A DNA stretch of 64,000 nucleotides from BOG-908 sp963751795. Lineage in GTDB: Bacteria > Pseudomonadota > Alphaproteobacteria > Acetobacterales > Acetobacteraceae. This document shows positions 1 through 8,389 of the stretch, one piece after another. The position numbers and the translations under genes are program-made. A model generated the notes under the pieces. It saw nothing but the letters and a program-made list of their open reading frames with translations, was not told the DNA's origin and searched no databases. The stretch lies in assembly GCA_963751795.1 (NCBI GenBank), contig CAVVVI010000002.1, positions 1-64,000 on the forward strand, in the 5' to 3' direction. Position 1 is the stretch's first letter; each line of letters begins with the position of its first letter.

Positions 1-5
1 GGCGC

Positions 6-944
6 TCACGCGCCGCCGCTCCCGAATTTCCAGACCGGGATGCCGAGCTTCTTGGCCTTGTCGGCCAGGTTGTCCTGAATGCCGGTGCCGGGGAACACCA
101 TGACCCCGATCGGCAGCACCTCCAGCATCGCGTCGTTGCGTTTGAACGGCGCGGCCTTGGCGTGCCTGGTCCAGTCGGGCTTGAAAGCGATCTGCGGCAC
201 CTTGCGGTGGTCGGCCCATTTGGCGGCGATGCGCTCGGCGCCCTTCGGTGATCCGCCGTGCAGCAGCACCATGTCGGGGTGCTTGGCGTGGACCCGGTCG
301 AGCTTGTCCCAGATCAGGCGATGGTCGTTGAAGTCGAGGCCGCCGGTGACGGCGATCTTCGGGCCGGCGGGCACCAGCACCTCGGTTTCGGCCCGGCGCT
401 TGGCGGCGAGGAAGTCGCGGCTGTCGATCATCGCCGAGGTCAGCGTGCGGTGGTTCACCATCGATCCTGCGCGCGGCCGCCAGGCGGAGTGTGTGTGGCG
501 CTCGAACTGGTCGGCGGCCTGGTCGCGGAAGAATTCCATGCTGTCGCGGCGTTCGATCAGCGTCTGCCCTTCCGATGTCAGCCGTTCCAGCTCGACCGAG
601 CGGATTTCCGAGCCATCCTGTTCCCGCTGGCTGCGCTTCTGCGCCTGCTCATTGTCGTCGAGTTCGCGTTCGATCCGGCCGATGGCGCGGTGGAAGATGT
701 TGACCGTCGACCACAGCAGGTCTTCGAGGTCGGGTTCGAGGCGGGTGTCACCCAGCGCCACCGCCAGCGCGTCGAAGATGTCGGCCACCGCGCCGGCGAC
801 GATCTGAGCGTCGGGCATTGGCCTCGGGTCGGGTTCGTCCTGGAACGGGCGGTAGCCGTAGAGCTGGAGTTCGGTGAGGACGTGATCGGTCGGGGATGAG
901 GTGTGCGGCGGTTCGAAGCTGGTGTCGTCGTATTCGGTCGTCAT
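6..944 (-). CDS. DUF2493 (SLOG-like) domain protein of ICE backbone
   Basis: Protein of 312 aa starting MTTEYDDTSFEPPH. The last ~130 residues carry the DUF2493/SLOG-type nucleotide-binding fold (KIAVTGGLDFNDHRLIWDKL, then VLLHGGSPKGAERIAAKW and VMVFPGTGIQDN), the glycine-rich pattern of YpsA/DprA-like Rossmann folds thought to bind nucleotides or nucleic acid. The N-terminal half is charged and helical. The frame stays open far upstream (to ~1589), but the upstream translation is arginine-rich shadow sequence, so the ATG at 944 is chosen. It is the last visible gene of the minus-strand backbone, following the Toprim gene across a 278-nt spacer that contains a large inverted repeat. Its role in the element is not established; the family call is secure. 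Confidence 0.8.
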   Translation of the reverse strand: MTTEYDDTSFEPPHTSSPTDHVLTELQLYGYRPFQDEPDPRPMPDAQIVAGAVADIFDALAVALGDTRLEPDLEDLLWSTVNIFHRAIGRIERELDDNEQAQKRSQREQDGSEIRSVELERLTSEGQTLIERRDSMEFFRDQAADQFERHTHSAWRPRAGSMVNHRTLTSAMIDSRDFLAAKRRAETEVLVPAGPKIAVTGGLDFNDHRLIWDKLDRVHAKHPDMVLLHGGSPKGAERIAAKWADHRKVPQIAFKPDWTRHAKAAPFKRNDAMLEVLPIGVMVFPGTGIQDNLADKAKKLGIPVWKFGSGGA

Positions 945-1060
945 GGGATGCTGCCCTTCGTCGGATCGACCGCGCCCATCGCGGCCTTCATGGCGACGAA
1001 GGCGGCGGGCGGACCGGACCTGCACCCGCAGCGAAGCGCAGGGCCGAAGCGGAGCGGAGG

Positions 1061-1144
1061 ATGGCGGATGCCGGCTATTTTGCTTCGCGATGCAAAGGCG
1101 GCCCCTCTTGGGCCGCCGGCGGAAAATAGCCGGCCATCCGCCAT
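1061..1144. repeat. nested inverted repeat between DUF2493 and Toprim genes
   Basis: Left arm 1061-1081 (ATGGCGGATGCCGGCTATTT plus T) pairs with right arm 1123-1144; the only irregularity is one extra C in the right arm. Inside lies a perfect 8-bp hairpin, 1097-1104 (GGCGGCCC) with 1110-1117 (GGGCCGCC), loop CTCTT. The 84-nt unit fills much of the 278-nt spacer 945-1222. It could be an RNA structure, a bidirectional terminator or a protein-binding cruciform; the T-rich tail of a classical terminator is absent. Confidence 0.75.
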
Positions 1145-1222
1145 TGCTTGTCCGGGCCGCTTGCCGCCCGATCGCCCTCTCAGAAGGCCGTGGGCGCGGT
1201 CCTCTCCGACGATTGGCGGGCG

Positions 1223-2327
1223 CTACCCCGCGACCGGATGCGACATGACGCCGGCGCCGCTGGGCACCTTCGCCGCCGCAGTGGCGGCCTCCTCCAACGC
1301 CATGAAGCGAACGACGTCCTCCGGGACGATCTGCACCCGGATGGCTGCCCGCAGAGCATCGATGCCGGCCGCGCGGAGATCTTCGTTGAAGTCGCCCAGG
1401 CGGGGCGACAGCGTGATCGCCTCGATCCCGGCTTCGCGGCTGCGGTCGATCAGGTTTGCCACTGCGCCATCGCCTGCCGGATCGTTGTCGCGGGCGATGT
1501 AGAGGCGGCGCAGCGTCCGGGGGAACAGAATGGCGGCCAGATGTGCTGCCGAGAGCGCCGCTACCATCGGCATCGTGGGCATGACGCATCGGAGCGACAG
1601 CATGGTCTCGATGCCCTCGCCAGCCGCCATGACATCGTGCGCCAAACCGAGGCGGACGGCATTGCCCAGGAGGTGGCCCATCGCCCGCCTCGGCGTGTCG
1701 ATCGGCGCCTTGTCCAGCCCCGACGGGTCGAGCCAGGTGCGGTGCGCGCCGGTGATCGTGCCGCTGAGGTCAGTGACGGCGGCGATCATCGCCGGCCAGG
1801 TCTGGGTCGGCGAGTTCGGGATCGGGCCGGTAGTAGCAGCGTGGATGGAAACGCAGATTGGCGGTTCCGTGCAAAGACGTAATGCCGCGTCGGCGTAAAT
1901 ACGTTTCTGCGATTGTGCCCGAAATCGGCTGGGACATTGCGAAGAGCCGCCTTGCCGACTCTGGCGATCCTGCCGGCGCTGACGAGGACGGTCGAACATG
2001 GTCTGGCGCCGGGTCAGGCCGTGGAAGGCTGAGAAAGCGCCGTGCTTCATCGGCGACGTCGGAGAAATCGGCGAGGCCGCAGTTTTCGCGAATGATGTCG
2101 AGCAGATCGCCATGTTCGCCGGTCGCTGCGTCCGTCCATTTGCCAGCCGCACCCTTGCCAGCCTCCGGCCCATGCAGCCGGACGAAGAGGGAGCGCCCTG
2201 GCGTGTTGCGGACATCGCCAACCAGCCAGTAGCGGCCTTCTCGCCGGCCGTTGGAGAGGTAGTGGCGACATACCGCCTCGGCATCGCGCGCGAGACGGTG
2301 CGCCAGATCGGCGGCTTGATGGCCCAT
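1223..2327 (-). pseudogene. Toprim/DUF7146 primase-like protein, frameshifted
   Basis: The N-terminal half starts at the ATG at 2327 (MGHQAADLAHRLARDAEAV) and runs through RRGITSLHGTANLRFHPRCY. It then goes out of frame near 1800-1815 and stops at 1770. The matching C-terminal half is in another frame: TWPAMIAAVTDLSGTITGAH, then the Toprim signature GEGIETMLSL and the acidic motif YIARDNDPAGDGA, to the stop at 1223. Toprim domains in such proteins accompany mobile-element primase or helicase functions. One small indel explains the break. The reading start lies 2 nt from the stop of the upstream helicase pseudogene, so they were one operon. Either real decay or an assembly indel. Confidence 0.8.
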
Positions 2328-2329
2328 GG

Positions 2330-5300
2330 TTACGCCGCCGCCCGGTCGGCGATGCGCTCCAGCGGATATCGCTCCAGCAATTTCGCCAGAATGGCCGTGC
2401 CGGTGGTGTCGGTCGGCACGAACATGCGCAGCTTCCAGGAGATGATCTCGTGGAACAGGCCGTAGGCGCGGAGCCGATCGCGCATCTGGTCGGTAAAACC
2501 GGTCAGCTCGATGCGGTTGGCGCCCATGACGCGGACGCGGCGAAGCTGAAGCCCCTCGGAGAGATCGAGGATCGTTTTTCCGTCCATCAGCGCGGCGAAG
2601 GCGTTGTCAGCCGATAAGCGTCGGCGTGTCGGCGTCGAGCGCAATGGCAGCCCAGGCGGGTGAGACGCGGCGGCCGATGATGCGCTCGCCGGTGTCGGTC
2701 TGAAGCCGATAGACCCGCGAGGATTCATTCGGCAGGCGCTTCCAGATCGGCAGCAGCAGGCCGGCAACGATATGGATTTCGCTCTCGGTGAATTCCGGCA
2801 CCTGGGCGAGTTCAGTCTCCCACGCGCGGGCGAAAGTTTCGTGGTCGGCCTCGCGCCACTGGGTCTGCGGCATCATCGCCAGCGGCAAGGCCGGATGTTC
2901 CATCGGCCGGATGAGCCGCACGCGGCGTTCAACCTCTCCATCGTCGAGCATCACGCTGGGCGCCGGAACCTGCACGGCGGCGCGGCCCGATTGTGTGTTC
3001 ACCAGCAGCACGGCGCGCGTGTCAGAAAGTCGCTCCAGCGCCTGTTCCAGTGTGACCGGGCGATTGCGCTCCCGCTGCGTGATGGTCAGCAGCCGGGTTT
3101 CCGCGGATGTGCCGGGGTGGGTGTAGATCGTCCGCCGGCCGGTGACGGAAAAACTCTCGGCGGTCAGGGTTTCCAGCCCGATATCGTCGGTGAAGCCGGT
3201 CAGCTCATGCGGTTCGCGTCCATGACGCGGACGCGACGAGGCTGAAGCCTCATCGGAGAACACGAGGATCGCTTGGCGTCGTCCTTCTAATGATGCGCCG
3301 CGAGCGGCCCGTCACCTCGGCCACCATGTCGGTGCCGAAGCGCTGGACGATCTGATCGAGCGCGCCATGCACTGGCGGCAGCGATGCCAGCTTTTCGATC
3401 AGCCGATCCCGCCGTGCGACGGCATCACGGCTCTGCTACCGGCTGGCCGTCGCGGAAAACGGGCCGCGAGCAGAGATTGCCCTCGCTGTCGGTGAACGGC
3501 TCGAAAAGCTGCGTCGGGAATGAGTGCGCTAGATAGTCAAGAACGTACTCGCGCGGCGTGATGTCGACTTGGACATCGCCCCATTCCTCGGTGGGGATTT
3601 CCGCAAGACGGCGCTCCATCAGCGCCTCGCCGGTCGAGACGATCTGGATGACGGCGGCGTGACCGGAAGCGAGATCGCGATCGACCGCTTCGATCAGCGA
3701 CGGCGTCTTCATCGCCGTGATCAGGTGATTGAAGAAACGCTGCTTGGCGCTCTCGAAGGCGGAACGCGCGGCGGATTTGGCCTGGGCGTTCAGCGTGCCG
3801 GTATCGCCGGTGACGTTGGTCGCCTTCAGCGCCGCGTCGAGATTGTTGTGAATGATGCCGAAGGCGCCGGCATAGGAATCGTAAATGCGTATTTGCTCGT
3901 CGGTGAGCTGGTGCTCGACCAGATCATATTCGACGCCCTCGTAGCTGAGCGACCGTGCCGCATAGAGGCCGAGCGCCCGCAGATCCCGCGCCAGCACCTC
4001 CATGGCCGCGACGCCGCCGGCCTCGATCGCCTCGACGAACTCGGCGCGGGTGGCGAACGGAAAATCCTCGCCGCCCCAAAGGCCGAGCCGCTGGGCATAG
4101 GCGAGATTGTGGACCGTGGTGGCGCCGGTCGCCGACACATAGACGATGCGGGCATTCGGCAGCGCGTGTTGCAGGCGCAGGCCGGCGCGGCCCTGCTGCG
4201 AGGCGGCCTGATCGCCGCGTTCGCTTTTATTGCCAGCGGCGTTCTGCATGGCATGGCTCTCGTCGAAGATGATGACGCCGTCGAAATCGGCGCCCAACCA
4301 ATCGACGATCTGCCGCACGCGCGAAACCTTCGCGTCGCGCCCATCGGTGCGCAGCGTGGCGTAGGTCGTAAATAGGATGCCCTGATCCAGCCGGATCGGC
4401 GTGCCCTGGCGGAAGCGCGACAGCGGCGTGACCAGCAGCCGTTCCTGGCCGAGCGCCGACCAGTCGCGCTGCGCGTCCTCGATCAGCTTGTCGGATTTGG
4501 AGACCCAGACCGCGCGGCGGCGGCCCTTCAGCCAGTTGTCGAGCAGGATGCCGGCAACCTGGCGGCCTTTGCCGGCGCCGGTGCCATCGCCGAGAAACCA
4601 GCCGCGGCGGAAGCGCACGGCATTCTCAGCGTCGTCGGGCGCCGCCGAGACGATGTCGAAGGTCTCATCGACCTTCCACGATCCGGCCAGATGGCCGGAA
4701 TGGGCCTCGCCGGCATAGATGACGCTCTCGAGCTGGGCGTCCGACAGCAATCCGCCCGAAATGACTGCGGGCGGCAGATGCGGCCGGTAGGAAGGTTTCG
4801 GGGGTGCCACCGACGCCATCGCCACGGACTGCACCAGCTTGGTGGGATGCGCCTGAGAGTCGGGAATACGGATCGTCTGCAATCCGTATTCTTCATAAAG
4901 CGCCTCGGTGATGCGTCCGCTCTCGGCCGGCTGCCAATCCAAGGTGTCGTAGGCGAGTTCAACGGAATCGGCCGCGACGCGATCGGCCGGAACGGAATGA
5001 TGGGCGTACGGTGGTGCCGCGCAATGTCCGAGGCACGACTGGGCGGCACACAGCGGGAGCGGCAGCTGCATCAACGATCGGCAGCCTCGCCGGGACGTGC
5101 CGCACCACCCAGTCCAGCAGCGTGGCGACGTCTGGCGCCATCCCCGGCGACGCTGGGAATTTGCATCGCTCGTCGGCGGGCTGCTTGTCGATCACGGTCA
5201 GGCGCGTGTCGATGGTCGTGCCGTGCTTGGCATAGACCGCGCCGTCGATCGCGGCCGAGAACACCACACGGCCGCGCTCCTGAAGCTGGACGAACGCATC

Positions 5301-6098
5301 CGTCCAGGCCGGATTGTCCGGCGCGAAGTTCGCCCCGGTGATGGCGACCAGGCGGCCACCGTCGGCGAGGCGTGCCAGGGCCGAGCTGACGTGGCGGAGG
5401 GTGGTGTCGGCCATGCGGCGATCGACATGGGCCATCGCCGAGAAGGGCGGGTTCATCAGCACCACGCTGGGGCGCACGCCGGCGCCGAGATGGTCATCGA
5501 TCTGCGCCGCGTCGAACCGGGAGACGGGGATGCCCGGAAAGAGGTGGGTCAGCAGACCGGCGCGGGTATCCGCCAGCTCGTTGAGCACGAGCGCGCCGCC
5601 TGCCAGCTCGGCGAGGATGGCGAGCAGGCCGGTCCCGGCCGATGGCTCCAGCACCAGGTCTGCCGGCGTGATCGCGGCGGCGGTGCTGGCCGCGAGACCG
5701 AGCGTGATCGGCGTCGAGAATTGCTGGAGCGCCTGGCTCTCCTCGGAGCGGCGCGTATGCGTCGGGAGAAGCCCGCCGATCTTGGTCAGCATCGGCAGCA
5801 TGGCAGTAGGCGATGCGCCCCTGGCGCGCATAGCCGGGCCGAATTTGCGCAGGAACAGAACCGTCGCCGCCTCGCAGGAATCGTAGGCGGTCTTCCAGTC
5901 CCATGCGCCTTCCGCATCGGAACCGCCGAAGGCGCGCTCCATCGCGGCGCGCAGCATGGCCGCATCGATGCGGCGGCCGCGTTCGAGATCGGGGAGAAGT
6001 AGGCGCGCGGCCTCGGCGATGGCCGCGGCGGGGCCAGGATTGGTCGGAGCGGCGGCGATCGGCGTCGCCGCCAGCGCGGTGCTGGCGATACTTGGCAT
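2330..6098 (-). pseudogene. methyltransferase-strawberry notch helicase, multiply broken
   Basis: Starts at the ATG at 6098 (MPSIASTALAATPIAAAP). The first ~330 residues form an N6-adenine-type methyltransferase: LVLEPSAGTGLLA (motif I) and VVLMNPPFSA (NPPF, motif IV). After a frameshift near 5000-5040 the helicase follows: WFLGDGTGAGKGRQVAG (Walker A variant) and FDGVIIFDESHAM (DESH box), the strawberry-notch signature. A one-base insertion near 3436 gives a stop (VFRDGQPVAEP*). The reading then resumes as ARRDRLIEKLASLPPVHGAL to about 3290, where the helicase C domain is missing. The C-terminal domain resumes at about 3180 (GLETLTAESFSVTGRRTIYT). Another insertion near 2622 shifts the last ~95 residues. 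Intact relatives on ICEs and plasmids are single large proteins of about 1,400 aa (family knowledge). At least four lesions make this a pseudogene. Confidence 0.85.
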
Positions 6099-6195
6099 TG
6101 GGGAACCTCGGGAGAGCGGGAACGGATCGAACCGAGGGGCGCTCTCTCGACCCCAACCGGCTCAAACCCGTCCCGGCCGTCCTCTGCCTCTAAAG
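6099..6195 (-). promoter_or_regulatory. shared leader element, copy A (upstream of helicase gene)
   Basis: Read on the minus strand it begins AGAGGCAGAG, contains GGTTGGGGTCGAGAGAG and ends just before the ATG at 6098. These blocks match the leaders of the parB-like gene (10483-10567) and ardC (12023-12104). The outer stem seen in the other two copies is not clear here, so this is the most diverged copy. It overlaps the 3' end of the DUF4326 gene. Confidence 0.5.
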
Positions 6196-6542
6196 GCGCC
6201 GGGCATGCCCGATGGCGTCACCCGCCCGTCCGGCGATCCGGAGCGATCGAGTCCGCGCCACCACGCGATCCGCTCGTCGCGCGTGGCGTCCGCGAGCCAC
6301 AGCAGCAAATCGCCATGACAGGGGAGCGGCGCGCAGAAGCAGACGAGATCGCAGGCCCGCAACTCGTCGAGCGCCCGCAGCAGATGATGCTGGTCGCGCA
6401 GCCAGCTTTCGTGTTTCGCGATGACGGCGGCGCGGTCACCATCCGCGCCGATGCGGAACGGATTTCCCCATTTGCTGCCGCGGCCGATATAGACCGCTCC
6501 AGCCGGCACGCCGGTTTTATGCTTGTTGAGAACCCTGCACAT
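6162..6542 (-). CDS. DUF4326 domain protein
   Basis: 126 aa. The DUF4326 pattern is plain: AGAVYIGRGSKWGNPFRIG near residues 15-33, CDLVCFCAPLPCHGDLLLWL near 64-83 (conserved CFC and PCHGD cluster) and ERIAWWRGL. The family is widespread on phages and mobile elements and has no firmly established function; the Cys/His cluster suggests metal binding (inference). The last ~30 residues after WWRGL are Gly/Arg/Pro-rich and run into leader element A, so the natural stop may have been lost and the tail may be readthrough. It lies between the DUF6117 gene and the helicase gene in the same orientation. Confidence 0.75.
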   Translation of the reverse strand: MCRVLNKHKTGVPAGAVYIGRGSKWGNPFRIGADGDRAAVIAKHESWLRDQHHLLRALDELRACDLVCFCAPLPCHGDLLLWLADATRDERIAWWRGLDRSGSPDGRVTPSGMPGAFRGRGRPGRV

Positions 6543-6697
6543 CGCTCGTCATCTCCTGATCCGCCCGTCGCGGCAGACTGGCGACCGGGCGCGGCAAGGT
6601 TTCGTGGGTCACGCATCGCCAGCCGGACGATGCGGGAACGGCTCGCCCGTTGACCCGCGAAACGCCGCGCCCAGACAGGTCCAGCCGCGACAGGGGA

Positions 6698-6940
6698 TCA
6701 GGCTGGCGATTGGGGTGGCAGGGTCTCGGGCGGCGGGAGATAGGCGTCATAGGGGTTCCCGTCGGCGAGATGCCCAAATGGCGTGAACACATAATCGGCG
6801 CCGTCGCGGCCGACCGCGCAAATGACATATCGCGTCTCTCCAGTCTTGGCGTCCGCGCATTCCATGAGCGCGAGGTTGTTGTCTTCCGCGGCTCGCAACA
6901 GCGTCTGGAAATTCGCTCGGGCATGATCGGGGATGCTCAT
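6698..6940 (-). CDS. DUF6117 family protein
   Basis: 80 aa, MSIPDHARANFQTLLRAAED to the stop at 6698, with the conserved middle TRYVICAVGRDGADYVFTPF. The ATG at 6940 is chosen because it overlaps the stop of the upstream gene by 4 nt (ATGA), the usual translational coupling in this element; the longer open frame upstream is a shadow. Small acidic protein with no known function, typically found in ICE or plasmid backbones next to ParB-like and strawberry-notch genes (family knowledge). Confidence 0.75.
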   Translation of the reverse strand: MSIPDHARANFQTLLRAAEDNNLALMECADAKTGETRYVICAVGRDGADYVFTPFGHLADGNPYDAYLPPPETLPPQSPA

Positions 6941-7362
6941 CGCGCGCGCCCTTTCCTGCGGGCGGGCGTCAGTGTGCGCGCCAACCAGCCATTCGTGTCG
7001 GTCCAGGCGACAGTGGTGCGCTTTTCGAGGTCGAGGACATGCGCGCCACCCCCGAAGGCGTCGATCCGCGGGCGCGAGCAGGTATTTGCCCATTGGAAAC
7101 CCCAACGCCCGGTGAGCGCGAACGCCTCGGCGCAGCGCAGCACGAAATCGATCGCCTGCTGCGGATCGCCGGTCGCGTCGTCATGGAGCCAGAGTTTCGT
7201 GGCACCAAGGTCCGGCTGGACCGACAGAAGAAAACCCTCAGAGGGCACTTCCTCGCGGGCGGCGTCCTCCATGAAGGCTTGGTAGAGGTCGAGCGCGCGA
7301 GCAGCGTTGTCCGGGCTGCCGACGTCGAGCAGGCACGAGAAGTGGGTGTAGAAATCGGCCAT
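6937..7362 (-). CDS. conserved ICE backbone protein of unknown function
   Basis: 141 aa starting MADFYTHFSCLLDVGSPDNA. Contains LDLYQAFMEDAAREEVPSEG, WLHDDATGDPQQAIDFVLRC and a C-terminal WGFQWANTCSRPRIDAFGGG segment. I do not recognise a named domain; the sequence looks like a compact globular alpha/beta protein with no signal peptide or membrane segment. It is intact, ends in a 4-nt overlap with the DUF6117 gene, and follows a strong hairpin at 7381-7411 that separates it from the broken DUF6915 gene. Confidence 0.65.
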   Translation of the reverse strand: MADFYTHFSCLLDVGSPDNAARALDLYQAFMEDAAREEVPSEGFLLSVQPDLGATKLWLHDDATGDPQQAIDFVLRCAEAFALTGRWGFQWANTCSRPRIDAFGGGAHVLDLEKRTTVAWTDTNGWLARTLTPARRKGRAR

Positions 7363-7380
7363 TGCAGGGCTCCTGAAACG

Positions 7381-7411
7381 ACGAAGCCCGGCGCGATCGG
7401 CCGGGCTTCGT
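7381..7411. terminator. strong hairpin, terminator-like
   Basis: Perfect 12-bp inverted repeat: ACGAAGCCCGGC (7381-7392) and GCCGGGCTTCGT (7400-7411) with a 7-nt loop. It sits in the spacer between the DUF6915 remnant and the 141-aa gene. Its core (AAGCCCGGC, GCGAT loop, GCCGGGCTT) is the same as the hairpin at 8303-8328, so the two are copies of one element. There is no long T-run; it may attenuate transcription or protect the 3' end. Confidence 0.55.
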
Positions 7412-7432
7412 GCGATTGGGGAAAGGGAAAAA

Positions 7433-7796
7433 TCAGACGGTGGCGGCGAACGGATCGACGTCGCGATGGATCGGCTGGGCTCGGCCCATCCAGGGTTCGG
7501 GACGGATGCACCGCACCCAGTCCACGAAGCTCGGGATGAAGCCGAGATCCTCGCGAACATGCTGCTCGCCGATCAGACGCACCGGTACGACGCGGCCGGT
7601 CGAGATGGTGATCGTCGTTCCGAAAAACCGCTCGGCCATGAAGATGCCTTCGGCGTGATGGCGCAGCGCGCGGTGGCGGAAATCTGCTGTTATGGCCTTT
7701 GACTCGTCGAACCACTGGTGAATCGGCAGATAGTCTTCAGCCGTGCCGCCCCATTGTTTTCACCGAGGAAAGCGCATGGTGATAGGGATGGCCCAT
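7433..7796 (-). pseudogene. DUF6915 family protein, frameshifted
   Basis: The start at 7796 reads MGHPYHHALSSVK and then shifts (to a stop near 7737) at an A-rich run around 7753-7760, where one extra base breaks the frame. The continuation is intact in the next frame: GGTAEDYLPIHQWFDESKAI, FRHRALRHHAEGIFMAERFF, VIPVRLIGEQ-like VVPVRLIGEQHVREDLGFIP, ending DPFAATV at 7433. These segments match the DUF6915 family of mobile elements, whose role is unknown. A single homopolymer-associated indel explains the break, so sequencing error is possible. Confidence 0.7.
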
Positions 7797-7806
7797 CGCC
7801 GCCTCC

Positions 7807-8284
7807 TCAAAACACATGCTGCGAATAATCGGATTCCATACGCCGCTCGTTGTAGTCGAGCGTGATGGTCCGGTCGGCGACGTCGAACGTGAAGTCACCG
7901 TAGGCGCCATCGCTGTTCTCCCAGCCGTCATGGGTTTGGCCGAGGAAGCTGTAGACCAGGGCTTCGATGGCGTCGTGGATCGACAGGCTCTGCCGATCGA
8001 TGTCGTTGCTGCCCCACACTGGGCGCGCGATCTCAATCGCGCCGTGACGGCAAGGTGACTATCTCATCACCGGCTTTGGCTTCGATATTCTCGATCTGGC
8101 CGCTATCGCCATATCCGTCGAACGTCACGACGACGGCGGTGATGTTCGAGGCAGCGAGCGCGTCGAACAGGGCGGTCTTGTTCGCCGGAAGCAAGTCGTC
8201 GGCACGGCTGGCGTGCTCGCGTTCTTTCTCGTCCCAGGCGGCGAAATCGAGCGCCGGGACGGGGGCGGGTTCGCAATCGGTCAT
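7807..8284 (-). pseudogene. DUF6878 family protein, frameshifted
   Basis: The N-terminal part from the ATG at 8284 reads MTDCEPAPVPALDFAAWDEK, then LLPANKTALFDALAASNITA and VVTFDGYGDSGQIENIEAKA, then leaves frame near 8038-8046. The C-terminal part resumes as IEIARPVWGSNDIDRQSLSI, DGWENSDGAYGDFTFDVADR and ends NERRMESDYSQHVF at 7807. The DUF6878 family has no known function. One base lost in the GC-rich stretch explains the break. It is separated from the parB-like gene by a hairpin at 8303-8328. Confidence 0.75.
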
Positions 8285-8302
8285 GTCAGGTCTCCACATG
8301 AG

Positions 8303-8328
8303 AAAGCCCGGCGCGATGGCCGGGCTTT
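8303..8328. terminator. hairpin terminator after parB-like gene
   Basis: Perfect 10-bp palindrome AAAGCCCGGC (8303-8312) / GCCGGGCTTT (8319-8328), loop GCGATG, flanked by A and T residues so it can act on either strand. It lies between the parB-like stop (8390) and the DUF6878 start (8284). The core matches the hairpin at 7381-7411. Confidence 0.6.
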
Positions 8329-8389
8329 TGGATGGAAATGGATCGGGAAACGGGTGCGGGGCGGCCGAAGCCACCCCGCTGATTGCGGA

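Noticed and set aside
79..1129. Long plus-strand open frames opposite the DUF2493 and Toprim genes
   Set aside because: They are shadows of GC-rich minus-strand genes: Arg/Ala-rich, no family motifs and no ribosome sites.
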